The position numbers were made by a program, and so were the translations under genes. A stretch of 64,000 nt of DNA from NCBI RefSeq assembly GCF_964019385.1, contig NC_088647.1, positions 2,147,985 to 2,211,984 on the forward strand, written 5' to 3'. The notes beneath the pieces are model-generated. The model saw only the letters and a list, made by a program, of their open reading frames with translations. It did not search any database and was not told the origin of the DNA. How positions within the stretch are numbered: position 1 is the stretch's first letter; every line of letters begins with the position of its first letter. The stretch is from Sycon ciliatum. Lineage: Eukaryota > Porifera > Calcarea > Leucosolenida > Sycettidae. Shown here one piece after another: positions 46,303 through 57,946 of this stretch.

Positions 46303-47537
46303 CAGGGCTAGTACTTGTACAGAAACACGTGGGCGCCATTTTGGTTCACGTGACATGTGTCACACCATGCTGTGTACAGGGAATCTTGCCGTACTTCGCG
46401 TCGACTCTGGCCTGTTCAAATCCACGCAAGTGAGCCACAGTTCTCTCTAGCACAGCTGAGATTTTGCAGGCACCGATTTCAGATGTGGGCAAAGGGATTC
46501 ACCGAAGGATTTTTTGATTTTCGCAATTTAGACCTCAAATAACACCCTCAAACTCGGTAAACGTGTCCCACCTCTAGGATCGTTTTGGCGAAATTCGCTT
46601 CTGTCAAAGTATGGAGCATCTCCTACTGAAAATTTTGAGCCATCGATTGTCAAAATCGGCTCATGTGGAGCTCACTTGTGTCGTTTTGAAGGACGCCACG
46701 CGCGATTTGCGCTGGTTCTTTCACAAACGGAAGACACCTTCCAGTCAGAACTCCAGACTGTGACGGTGCAGTGCGCACGGCATGAAAAAAAAGCAGACGT
46801 GCATTTTCCATTTGTTGCACTGTGTCCTTTGCTTTTATTGTTCACCGTGATAACATGTTCGCAAAATCTTGAGCTAGAGAGAAGACTGACTTACAATCTG
46901 ATTCATCTAGGCTTCAGCGTCATGCACGTATCCAGACCATAGGAAATATTGGGAAAGGAACCGGGAACCACGAGAATAATTTTCTGGAGCGAATCCAATT
47001 ATTACCATGGTTCCTTGTTCTTGAACATCGCGCTCCACATCGCCAATGTTCTGCGAGGTAAGGATTTCAGGACTACTGTCGGTTTATTCGACCTCGGGGC
47101 GATCTGATCTACGTCCAGCTGGCCATGATACTGAGCCGAACTGGCCACTAGTTCGCTTCTTTCTCGACTCGGGATAATCAAGCCGGTCAGAGTGCGACTT
47201 TTTCCTACCCTGGATGCGACCCATGGCGCGGACTGAAAATAACTACTGAACACCTCCTTGTACAAGCACTGACATACAAGACCGGTGGTGGATACAAACA
47301 GGAAACCCTAACAGTACCCGCTCTGTCAAAGAAAGTCGAAGGGAAGCAGTTCGCATCACCAAAAAATAAAAACTAGCACTTGCTCTTGCAGCTAGGTCAA
47401 AGACTGCACTGGCAAGTACACTTTTGCGCAGTCGCGATCTCGCGGCCCTGCATCACGTGCGGGAATCTGATGACGTAGAGTGATTCAAGATGGCCTCTGA
47501 CGTGTTTCCCGTTTTGTGATCCCAAATACCAGCCCTG
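46303..47537. mobile_element. hAT-like element with CAGGGCT ends and 5-bp duplication
   Basis: The empty site in unit 2 (about 6500) reads AATACAAGTTATGGC. Here AAGTT is duplicated (46298-46302 and 47538-47542) around 1,235 bp whose ends are CAGGGCTAGTACTTG and the reverse complement of CAGGGCTGGTATTTG. CAGGG ends suggest hAT; a 5-bp duplication would fit the hAT5 group. Short frames inside (about 88 codons each way) show no transposase or hAT dimerisation motif, so it is non-autonomous. Confidence 0.75.
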
Positions 47538-47541
47538 AAGT

Positions 47542-47995
47542 TATGGCAAGTGGATAAGAGGAGCGGCCGCCATGTACATGGTTGACAAAGACATCTATGT
47601 ACATGTTCATAGCAGCAAGTGCAGTAGTAGCATCAGCAGCAGTAGTAGCAGCAGTAGCAACAACATCAAACAACACAACGCCTTTTTACTTACACTTACC
47701 GAGTCACTAGCATATTTCTCGTCTCGCGAACAGGATCTTTCATTCCAGAAGTGGTTCAACAACGCAGGCTACCTCCTACTCAGTCACCAACATCACATGG
47801 ACCAGACACCCCAGCAGTCCGCAGACAACAATCTCCTGAGATCACTAAGAACAGGTTCAAAATACAAGATATAAATACATCACAAAATTACACAGTACAT
47901 GTACAAAACTTTGCATCCTTTACTAGTGTCTTTCTAGTGTGCTTCTAGTGTCCTTCGGTTTACGCCAGAAGAAAAGAGAAACGAGAATTTAATGT
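47542..47995 (+). repeat. Alternative module with GCA-rich tract (copy 2)
   Basis: Close relative of 6500-6930, including AGCAGCAGTAGTAGCAGCAG and the TTCAACAACGCAGGCTACC block. Confidence 0.7.
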
Positions 47996-48020
47996 ATATC
48001 CTCCACAACACTGGTGTTTG

Positions 48021-48287
48021 TCAAACTGCTGATCTCATTGTAGTAGTAGGGTCCAGACGACAGGCTATGGTTAAGACACAGCAGTGCAGTGCTACTATTA
48101 TTATCAAATAAGTTAGGTCTTGGTTACGGGGAGACTTGGTCAGCCAGGGTATTAACAAAATGGTGTAAAAGAACACGCTAAAGCCACCATGGAAGACTTG
48201 ACGATAGCCAAAGCGCTTGACCAGACGTGGGTAAAATATAAGCTGCATGATTATTCTATAGTTGCCAATTGCCCTAGCGTATTCCAT
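48021..48287 (-). pseudogene. Fragment resembling a major-facilitator transporter exon (copy 2)
   Basis: An 88-codon minus-strand frame with IMQLIFYPRLVKRFGYRQ, then a hydrophobic segment (VFFYTILLIPWL) and a second one (LIIIVALHCCVLTIAC). The pattern of a membrane helix, a YPRL-x3-FG turn and two further helices resembles MFS transporters such as fungal and plant multidrug or zinc-facilitator types. This copy is longer than that at 7985-8215. No flanking exons could be joined. It may be a captured gene piece; chance similarity is not excluded. Confidence 0.35.
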
Positions 48288-50673
48288 GCACTTTGTCTAC
48301 AACGTGTTCACAACCCTTCATGTCACTGCAGGGATGCCCGGCTGGTTCGCCTATGGCCCCACCACTTTTTCGCCCGACCTCGACCTGAATACAGGAGTTT
48401 GCACCCTAATTTCTAAAATTTCCTATGGGGAGACCGTTTCCCTCGACCCCCCTCCGGCCGGACCACCTCCAACGCTGGTGCTACGCGCCTTCACTGTTAC
48501 ATACAACTGGTCTGACAGGGGTGCATGCATGAGAACAGATAGTTATCCTATGGTTATCCTGCCAAATAGCTGTAGCTACCTCTATTCATCATATGCATGT
48601 CTGTGCTAGGATGTGCATTACAAGAACACCTATATGGCTGGAGATTGGTGCACTTGCCTGTTCAATATACCTGTGTGTGATCTGATGACATTGCCGGCAA
48701 TGAGATGATGAAAGCAGATCCTGGATGGACACTTCAGCTTCACTGTTTAGGGAATAATGTGAACAAAAGGGAAAGCAGACTAATTGAACTTACCAACATG
48801 CTAAGCTACAAGCTTGAACTGACTGTGTTATCAACACAACTGCTCTCATAGAGTGTGAACGTGATGAAAATGACAAGGGGGATTAGTTCAAGTCATCTGC
48901 CAAATATAAAACGTCAAAAATACGAGAGATTATCTTTACACGGGCAACTTTATCGCCAACAACCACAGGTCTTCACACACAGAATGAAAAGTGATTTTCG
49001 AGCATACTTTGTTTCCAGAAGCTACAAGGCCACCAGCCATTTGAAATCCTGGCTTCCTTTATTCCAAGACATCTGATATTTGGAAACAGAGAGAGAGAAA
49101 ATAAAGAGAAAATACTTGAACATCGAGCAACTAGCAGTCCAAAGAGACTTTTTCTACAACTCATTTCACAACCAGTTAAGAGTAGAGCCCACACACTCTC
49201 TTCCATTAACACTGCAAAAGTCAAACTCATTTCACAATTATTCCAACGTTTGGACAAATTGCCTTGACAAATTGCCTTCAGGTTCAAAATGATGTGCAAG
49301 CTCTCAAACCAGCATTGATAAAGGCCAACTCCCCTGTCGGTAAGAGGGTGTGAGAATCAGCACGAAAAGAGTTCAGCTAACAGCGCTAACATCGACTATC
49401 AGTGGAGATGACTACAGCTGAGGTGAAAACACTCTTACTCATTTCACAACTAAAACTCAATAGGATCTGTGTTGCTTCAGACATACATACTGCATAAGCA
49501 GACTAAAACAAAACTATTTCAGTCATAATAATTATTATCATTAGCAACCTTTCAAACTAATACTCCTCCCACATACTCATCACACATCAATCTTCCGATG
49601 TATATCAATGCACACATTCCCAATGATCAAAACAAAAGGTAAAGAGGCTCAGAACTGGACAATTCACATCTCAATGGCTGTTAACTAAGGCCATCAGATA
49701 TACTGCATCACCTAGTCAGAAACTCAATGCAATGGAAAACATCCGGTTCTGAACAGAGGGAAGCTTTTGCGCTAGAACACAAAAGCCAGTTGATCAGTGA
49801 CAGCCAATAAGGCTATATGTTTGCAGAATCTATGCATCTGATCAAAATTGGAAAATTGAAAAGCCTGATTTCTTTCAGCATAGCCAATCTTCCCTAATTT
49901 TGTCCCACCTTTTGCCTACAACCTTTTCCCAATACATGCGTCAGAACAGATAGCCATATCATCACAGGACAGCACAACACATGGCTATCCTGAATACCTA
50001 TAGCCACCTCTATTCATCATATGCATGCAAGACCCAACAGCACTGATCTTCAACTAAATAAGACAATGGTGCACTTGCCTTGCAATATCTTCTGTATGGT
50101 CTCGTGTTACTGATGCTGGAGACATGTTGAATTGTACCTGTGCAGAAAATAATGGAAAAATCGAAAACGCAAAGGCCAACTTCTCAAAACTCATATTCAT
50201 TATGCACCATATTTGGGTGAATGCTGCTCCTTGCTCATGACCCAGGCCAGCAATCATAGCACAGACTAGTTTAAAAATTACAACTCCCAGATGTCCTGGT
50301 TTCCTAGCCATGCTCACAGTTTGAGCCAAAAACACACTCTTTGCAGACTGGAAACCCACATGCAACACCACATAGAGCAACAGAGAGCAGACAACTGGCC
50401 AGCTAGTGTTTTTCTTCGATTTAATCACGTGTTTTCACCAGTATTTCCACAATAGTAATTTGTAAATTGTAGTATTTTGAAAGAGCAAAACCTCTTTTGT
50501 CTACTACACATATAGCATACATAATGTAAATCGCCCAAAATCCGCCCAAAATCTGCGCTATTTTTAGAACCAGCGAGTTTGCAACTACATGTACAATCGT
50601 TCGCAAAGCATTGGCGCCACCTCCATCATACCCATGGTTGAAGTTTGATTTCGCGCTGGTTAATATTCGCGTT

Positions 50674-52436
50674 ATGCTCTTTTCACAAAAATAGGGAACA
50701 TTTATCTGCTGTGAATATTAGGCAGCTTAAAGTGGACAATAGTCAATTCAGGAATTGTGCAACAGAAGGCTGTTAGTGATCCCAATCAGATTTTAGATTG
50801 TATAATTCGTATAACACGAGGAATCCCGTTCTCATAGTTGCTGGTTGTACTTATTTTTGAAACTGACGTTCTTAACTTTACTGCGGTTCAATTTAAAATA
50901 GCACTAAATTTTTCGGGCCTGGCCCATCATTAGGGTACTTACTAGAACCGAAAAATGACCAAGAATGGCAGCATGGCTATAGGGCTGCATTGCTATAAGG
51001 CTGCATGTTTCAGACCTGGCACTGCAAAGAGCAGGCCGTGGCCAGACCCCATGCATCAGTTCAGTGTCGTACCAGTGTGAGGGACCCAGCAGTATCATCA
51101 TCAGCAACAGCCGCACACGCACAGTTCAATAACCAAATAATTGAACACTTCCTTCTTCTCCTACTGACAACCGCTCTATTCGGGCAGCTGCTATTCATAG
51201 CAACTGAATAGAATGATTGTCAGTTGACAAACCTCCTTTTCTCCGAACCTTAAAACAAATAATATATAGAAAATATTAACTGGTTTGAGGGAAATATATA
51301 GAAAAATATTATTATTTTCCATGCAAGGTCCGCTAGTTTTCACACAACCCTAATGAACAAAAATAATGGGAAGGTCACAATGGTCACGGTCCCATACTTG
51401 TTGTAGTCTAGTAGCATCACACATACTTCTTGTTGTATGAGGTCAGCAGCTAAAACCCATCTTAAACCATAGTCTCGCACAGCAATGCTCATTTTTTCCT
51501 TCTCTGCATCTTTTCACATCTTCATTCCATTCAGCCATCGTCTCTTTTTGCACATACACTCCAGAGAACCCATCACCAATCAAAGCGGTTCCCTGCCCGC
51601 ATTTTGTCTCAATGCAAAATTGAACCTCTCACATGGTATGTGCACCACAACATCATCCGGTGTATCAAAAGCCAAAACACACTCTCACAAGTGTGTGTAC
51701 AATGTTGGTCTATAAATGCATCAGACAGCACAACACATGGCTATCCTGAATACCTATAGCCACCTCTATTCATCATAAGCATGCAAGACCCAACAGCACT
51801 GATCTTCAACTAAATAATACAGTGGTGCACTTGCCTTGCAATATCTTCTGAATGGTCTCGTGTTACTGATGCTGGAGACATGTTCAATTCCACCTGTGCA
51901 GAAAATAATGGAAAAATCGAAAAAGCAAAGGCCAACTTCTCAAAACTCATATTCATTATGCACCATTTTTGATTGCATTTTGGCAGAATGCTGCTCCTTG
52001 TTCATGACGTAGGCCAGCAATCATACCACGGACAAGAAAATTTTTAACACCCAGATGTCCGTGTTCCCTGGCCATGCTCAGTCCGAGCCAAAAACGCACT
52101 CTTTGCAGACTACATCCCCACATGCAACACAACGTAGATCAACAGAGAGTAGAGAACTGACCAACTCGTGTTTTACTGTGTTTTCGTCACGTGTTTCTAG
52201 CAGTATTCTACCCCCCTTAATTATTCGTAATTGGTAATATTTTGAAAGAGCCAAACCTCATTTGTCTACTACAAATATAGCATACATAATGTAAATCGCC
52301 CAAAATTCGTGTCACTAAATTTTCGCTGTTTCTTAGAACCAGCAAGTTTGCGATTGCAAAATTTCGCGAAGCATTGGGGCCACTTGCCTTATACCCACGG
52401 TTGAAGTTTGATTTCACACTGGTTAATATTCACGTT
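50674..52436 (+). repeat. 1,763-bp tandem duplication, first copy
   Basis: Runs from TGCTCTTTTCACAAAAATAG to the next occurrence of the same sequence, and contains the GCATCAGACAGCAC junction near 51717. Very few differences from the next copy were seen (for example CATGTTTCAG against CATGCTTCAG). Confidence 0.88.
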
Positions 52437-54199
52437 ATGCTCTTTTCACAAAAATAGGGAACATTTATCTGCTGTGAATATTAGGCAGCTTAAAGTGGAC
52501 AATAGTCAATTCAGGAATTGTGCAACAGAAGGCTGTTAGTGATCCCAATCAGATTTTAGATTGTATAATTCGTATAACACGAGGAATCCCGTTCTCATAG
52601 TTGCTGGTTGTACTTATTTTTGAAACTGACGTTCTTAACTTTACTGCGGTTCAATTTAAAATAGCACTAAATTTTTCGGGCCTGGCCCATCATTAGGGTA
52701 CTTACTAGAACCGAAAAATGACCAAGAATGGCAGCATGGCTATAGGGCTGCATTGCTATAAGGCTGCATGCTTCAGACCTGGCACTGCAAAGAGCAGGCC
52801 GTGGCCAGACCCCATGCATCAGTTCAGTGTCGTACCAGTGTGAGGGACCCAGCAGTATCATCATCAGCAACAGCCGCACACGCACAGTTCAATAACCAAA
52901 TAATTGAACACTTCCTTCTTCTCCTACTGACAACCGCTCTATTCGGGCAGCTGCTATTCATAGCAACTGAATAGAATGATTGTCAGTTGACAAACCTCCT
53001 TTTCTCCGAACCTTAAAACAAATAATATATAGAAAATATTAACTGGTTTGAGGGAAATATATAGAAAAATATTATTATTTTCCATGCAAGGTCCGCTAGT
53101 TTTCACACAACCCTAATGAACAAAAATAATGGGAAGGTCACAATGGTCACGGTCCCATACTTGTTGTAGTCTAGTAGCATCACACATACTTCTTGTTGTA
53201 TGAGGTCAGCAGCTAAAACCCATCTTAAACCATAGTCTCGCACAGCAATGCTCATTTTTTCCTTCTCTGCATCTTTTCACATCTTCATTCCATTCAGCCA
53301 TCGTCTCTTTTTGCACATACACTCCAGAGAACCCATCACCAATCAAAGCGGTTCCCTGCCCGCATTTTGTCTCAATGCAAAATTGAACCTCTCACATGGT
53401 ATGTGCACCACAACATCATCCGGTGTATCAAAAGCCAAAACACACTCTCACAAGTGTGTGTACAATGTTGGTCTATAAATGCATCAGACAGCACAACACA
53501 TGGCTATCCTGAATACCTATAGCCACCTCTATTCATCATAAGCATGCAAGACCCAACAGCACTGATCTTCAACTAAATAATACAGTGGTGCACTTGCCTT
53601 GCAATATCTTCTGAATGGTCTCGTGTTACTGATGCTGGAGACATGTTCAATTCCACCTGTGCAGAAAATAATGGAAAAATCGAAAAAGCAAAGGCCAACT
53701 TCTCAAAACTCATATTCATTATGCACCATTTTTGATTGCATTTTGGCAGAATGCTGCTCCTTGTTCATGACGTAGGCCAGCAATCATACCACGGACAAGA
53801 AAATTTTTAACACCCAGATGTCCGTGTTCCCTGGCCATGCTCAGTCCGAGCCAAAAACGCACTCTTTGCAGACTACATCCCCACATGCAACACAACGTAG
53901 ATCAACAGAGAGTAGAGAACTGACCAACTCGTGTTTTACTGTGTTTTCGTCACGTGTTTCTAGCAGTATTCTACCCCCCTTAATTATTCGTAATTGGTAA
54001 TATTTTGAAAGAGCCAAACCTCATTTGTCTACTACAAATATAGCATACATAATGTAAATCGCCCAAAATTCGTGTCACTAAATTTTCGCTGTTTCTTAGA
54101 ACCAGCAAGTTTGCGATTGCAAAATTTCGCGAAGCATTGGGGCCACTTGCCTTATACCCACGGTTGAAGTTTGATTTCACACTGGTTAATATTCACGTT
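52437..54199 (+). repeat. 1,763-bp tandem duplication, second copy
   Basis: Repeats the preceding 1,763 bp in the same orientation. After its end the sequence changes to TGCTCCCCTCGCGG, as at about 22180, marking the outer breakpoint. Confidence 0.88.
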
Positions 54200-55579
54200 A
54201 TGCTCCCCTCGCGGAAATAGAGAACATTTATTTGCTGTGAATATTAGGCAGCTTACAGTGGACAATACTGAGTCACTTCAGAAACTGTGCAACAGAAGGC
54301 TGTACGTGATCCCAATCAGATTTTTATTCAGATTTCAGATATTATTATTCGTATAACAGGAGGAATCCCGTTAACATACAAACAAGTTGTTGGTTGTACT
54401 TATTTATTTTCTGAAACTGACCTCCTTAACTCCAAACAGTCTCTTTACTGTGGTTCAATTTAAAATAACAGTAAAATTTTCGAGCCTCGCCCATCATGAG
54501 GGTTTTTACTAGAACCAAACAATTACCAAGAATGGCGGCATGGCTATAAGGCTGCAAGGCAATAGTCCTGCATGCTTCAGACCCGGTACTGCAAAGAGCA
54601 GGCCGTGGCCAGACCCCATGCACCAGTCCAGTCTTGTACCAGTGTGAGGGACCCAGCAGTGTCATCATCAGCAACAGCAGCACACGCACGGTTCAATAAC
54701 CAAATATTTGAACACTTCCTTCTTCTCCAACTGACAACCGCTCTATTCGGGTAGCTGCTATTCATAGCAACTGAATAAAATGATGGTCAGTTGACAAACC
54801 TCCTTTTCTCCGAATATGAAAACAAATAATATATGAAATTTATTATGAATTGATAACAATGATAAGTCACATTTGCTAGTTTTCACATCTTACACCATGG
54901 TCTCACATAGCAATGCTCATTTCTTCTTTCTCTGCATCTTTCCGCATCTCCATTCCATTCAGCCATTGTCTATCTTTGCACATACACTCCAGTGTATACA
55001 TCACCAATCAGAGCGGTTCCTGCCCGCATTTTGTCTCAATGCAGAATTGAACCTCTAGTCCTATGGTATGTTTACCACAACATCATCCGGTGTATCAAAA
55101 GTCAAAAACCCACTCTCACAAGTGTGTGTACAATGCTGGTCTACGAATGCATCAGAAAAATCACTGGAAACAAACCTGGCTGATGTCCTCACAGAGTGTG
55201 AAGAGATCATAGCTTGTAATCTACAGGTGATGATGTCATCATATGCACACATTACTTGGGATGCTGCTAAACATGCCAATATGATTCTTTATCTAGACCG
55301 GCTCGCGTCGTACACTTAAACAAATCCGCTATAGTCTGTTTCAAAAAGATTTACAATCAGGTTTGGGTCTTAAAAAGTATGAAGATAAGGGAAATTTGGA
55401 CAAAAAGTACATAGAATGGCTTGTTAGGACACGGCAAATTGTTCTGTGAAGGTTTCGGAACAATTGAACCAACCGTTAAGGAGTTTCGGCCAGGTTTCCG
55501 GCCTTTTCCCATGGTTTACAATTTGCCCAGGAAGCCAGTATCGATTTTTTATCAAAACCCACGATTTATCCTTTCATTT

Positions 55580-55640
55580 TTGGCCTTGTGGTTATGAATG
55601 CTGTCTGCTGACCATGAAGTTGTGAGTCCAAATCCCAACC
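55580..55640 (+). repeat. tRNA-derived SINE head, copy 2
   Basis: Same as 23560-23625, but the B box reads GAGTCCAAATCC (T-to-C in the conserved GTTC), which would weaken polymerase III use. Confidence 0.5.
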
Positions 55641-55913
55641 TATCCTCAAATCAAACGTTTTTTTCATTGTTTTGGTGATCAAGCTGGTACAAGACAAAGA
55701 AGATGCCTGGGCTGCACAAAACGACTTGTTGTTGGAGCTTGCGCTCACGCACACTTGACTGGCTCACGCCATGTGAACACACCCACAACACTGCAATGGT
55801 GTGAGTGAATTATAATGGAAGTCATCGTGCTGTAGCTTTTTGAGATTTATTTTAGTATTTCAAGATCGGCAATTTATTTGAATTTAGCAGTCAACGCCGT
55901 CTTCTATCAGCGG

Positions 55914-55951
55914 CAGGGAGTCGTAAAATACCGGTATTTTACGACTCCCTG
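55914..55951. mobile_element. 38-bp hAT-type palindrome, copy 2
   Basis: Identical palindrome to 23907-23944. The right target duplication is ATCAGCGT and the left has become ATCAGCGG. Confidence 0.78.
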
Positions 55952-56952
55952 ATCAGCGTTCACAAGCGTCTGCTTTTCTCAAAATGTCGTCGAAGTCACA
56001 CGGATAGCTTTGCCAAGTCATGGCCTTGGGAATGAGTCCGTGTTGATGTCGTTTTCGTCACACGGTGAGTAAATTGCATCGCAGCTCAAAGAAACTATTT
56101 TGGTCACAAAACGGACCCATGCTGCTCGTCAACATTTACAACGCTTTCGTTTCGACATGTCCTCTCTCCATTATCGATACGAGGAAGAACTCGTTTGTTG
56201 TAAACCAGACGTACATGACTGTGTCAACGTGAGTGAGTTGTCATTTTTCCTGCTTTCGCGCGGAATATTTCTTCGAGTTCACAGTGAGTTTTTCCAGGCA
56301 GCGCTCGAGTGCTCATACGGTAAGACGCCAAACTCCGCGGGCGATCGCCAGGATTGTAAATCTTTTTGAAACGGACTGTAGTTGCCTTAAATGACATCAA
56401 TGACATCAACTGCATAACCTTCATAAACTTTCCCCCGATCAAGCGGATGTTTATAAAACTATGTTACATACCTCATTTCGACTAGATTAACACCACACCA
56501 GTCACATTTTACAAACGTTTTCCTTACCACCCGGCTGCTAATGTTCCCATGCTTAACCCTGTCAAAATGGCTATCTTGAACAGATTCCTGTCCAGATCTG
56601 GCATGGAATGTGGGAAAACGTTACACGGTGGGTAATACCGTACTCAAAATTTGCTCTCATCAGCCAGCAAACGGAGAACCAATTTACTGCGTCAACAGTG
56701 CTTACAATATTATTCCCTCTCGGAAATGACCACCACTAGAAGTTGAAATAACTCCGCAGGAAAGACATCTGCCAGATGCAAACACAAAGTACAGTGAAAA
56801 GTACATCAACTTGACATGGTATGATTTCCGTAGTACAAGTCATACTAGACCGTATTTGTCGGAGAATAGTGCGCACTTTAGATGCACTATTTAAGCCTCC
56901 AAACCACTGGTTTCAAAGCCAATACGAAAATGCATTCACTTAAATAGAAGTA

Positions 56953-57481
56953 CAGTCCGTATCGCCTATAAGGTTGGCGGCTATAGTAATATACCGGATA
57001 TAGTGATCAATTTCTCAAATTCATTTTCATTCGCCATAACTAAGTATTCACAGTTATCGCATATAGTAATAATCGTCTATAGTAATATATCGCCTATAGT
57101 GATCAAATTCATATTTCAAAAGACGTCTATTACACTATTTTGCATCTGTTATAGTGATTGATGTAAAATCAAGCGATGTCAGAGGAGAACGGGGTGTTAC
57201 TTCTTCGTGAAGAACTTGTCCAGTGAGTGTTGTTTGGTGAGTTTTGCTTGTACAAGTTGCCAAAATATGCCTCCATCATGAGGAAATCCTGATTTTGTGT
57301 GTCAGGAGCTACAGCCAGCTACATGACATTGTACATGTATGTAGTGTGTATGTGCACGGCGCGCTGAGTCGTTTGACACCCCACTCGCATACATTGCATG
57401 CAGTATCGGTCATAGTAATATATCGCTTATAGTGATAAAATGCTCAAAATCAAACACCAACGCTATAGGCGATACTGACTG
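56953..57481. mobile_element. Tigger/mariner-type MITE with ATCGCCTATAGT repeats
   Basis: The ends CAGTC-GTATCGCCTATA and the inverse of CAGTCAGTATCGCCTATAG, flanked by TA (56951-56952, 57482-57483). The empty site elsewhere reads AGAAGTAGTGTTATTC. TATCGCCTATAGTGATCA and TAGTAATATATCG are repeated inside near both ends. It is absent from the paralogous block at about 24940. Confidence 0.82.
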
Positions 57482-57540
57482 TAGTGTTATTCATCAAACT
57501 ATTGCGGTAATGCCTTATATTTCAAGCAAAGTACAGCTCA

Positions 57541-57735
57541 TCTTTTCCAACAACATATTATTTAAGCTCAATATAATATATTGAGCTTAAATAATGAGTC
57601 GAAGGTTCGATGGACATCTCGTGTGCTCTGGATGGCAGTCGTGAGTCAGTCAAGTGTCAAGTAAAGTCGGCGGAATAGCGCGAGCTCCGGTGTGGGGAGC
57701 AAACCCTTTCTTAAATAATATGTTGTTGGAAAAGA
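57541..57735. repeat. Fold-back rearrangement with nested inverted repeats
   Basis: 57541-57564 is the exact reverse complement of 57712-57735 (24 bp). Inside the left arm, 57557-57574 and 57578-57595 form an 18-bp perfect hairpin with a 3-nt loop. About 115 bp of other sequence lies between. Unit sequence runs forward, turns back on itself and then restarts forward near TTTCAAGCAAAGTTC. Confidence 0.8.
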
Positions 57736-57946
57736 TTATTTCAAGCAAAGTTCAGATACACAGCTCATCTTTTCCAACAACATGTCATTATTTAGGCTCA
57801 ATAGGACCTGTGTTGCTTCAGATATGCCTACTGCATGGAAAGACCAAAGACTACTTCAGGCACAATAATCATCATTAGCAACCGTTATAAACGTAAACAC
57901 CTCCGTACTCATTACTCACTCTTCTTTCAATGCATACATTCTCAAT

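Larger units (their letters stand above)
43716..49624 (+). repeat. Macrosatellite unit 9
   Basis: Subtype C copy with the TAGTGACGC MITE and the GC-rich insertion at 44753-44965. From about 46300 it continues into the GCA-tract module, interrupted by the CAGGGCT element, and then the transporter-like fragment. 48420-49400 holds low-similarity sequence without a recognisable gene. Confidence 0.8.
55332..56378. mobile_element. Mariner-like inverted-repeat element, copy 2 (composite)
   Basis: Same element in the same TA site as 23306-24371, with a few small deletions (for example in the GCTTCCTGCCGAACC region). It contains the SINE head and the 38-bp palindrome, so all three insertions predate the duplication of this block. 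Confidence 0.78.
49625..57946 (+). repeat. Macrosatellite unit 10, with 1,763-bp tandem duplication
   Basis: Subtype D start (AGCATAGCCAATCTTCC). It contains two near-identical 1,763-bp segments, then sequence paralogous to 22.2-25.1 kb including the second mariner-like element, then a Tigger-type MITE and a fold-back rearrangement. Confidence 0.85.

Noticed and set aside
48677..48715. CTGATGA followed by a CATTGCCGGCAATG hairpin and GATGAAA, like a hammerhead core
   Set aside because: The GAAA core is not directly after helix II, and no matching helix I and helix III strands or cleavage site are present.
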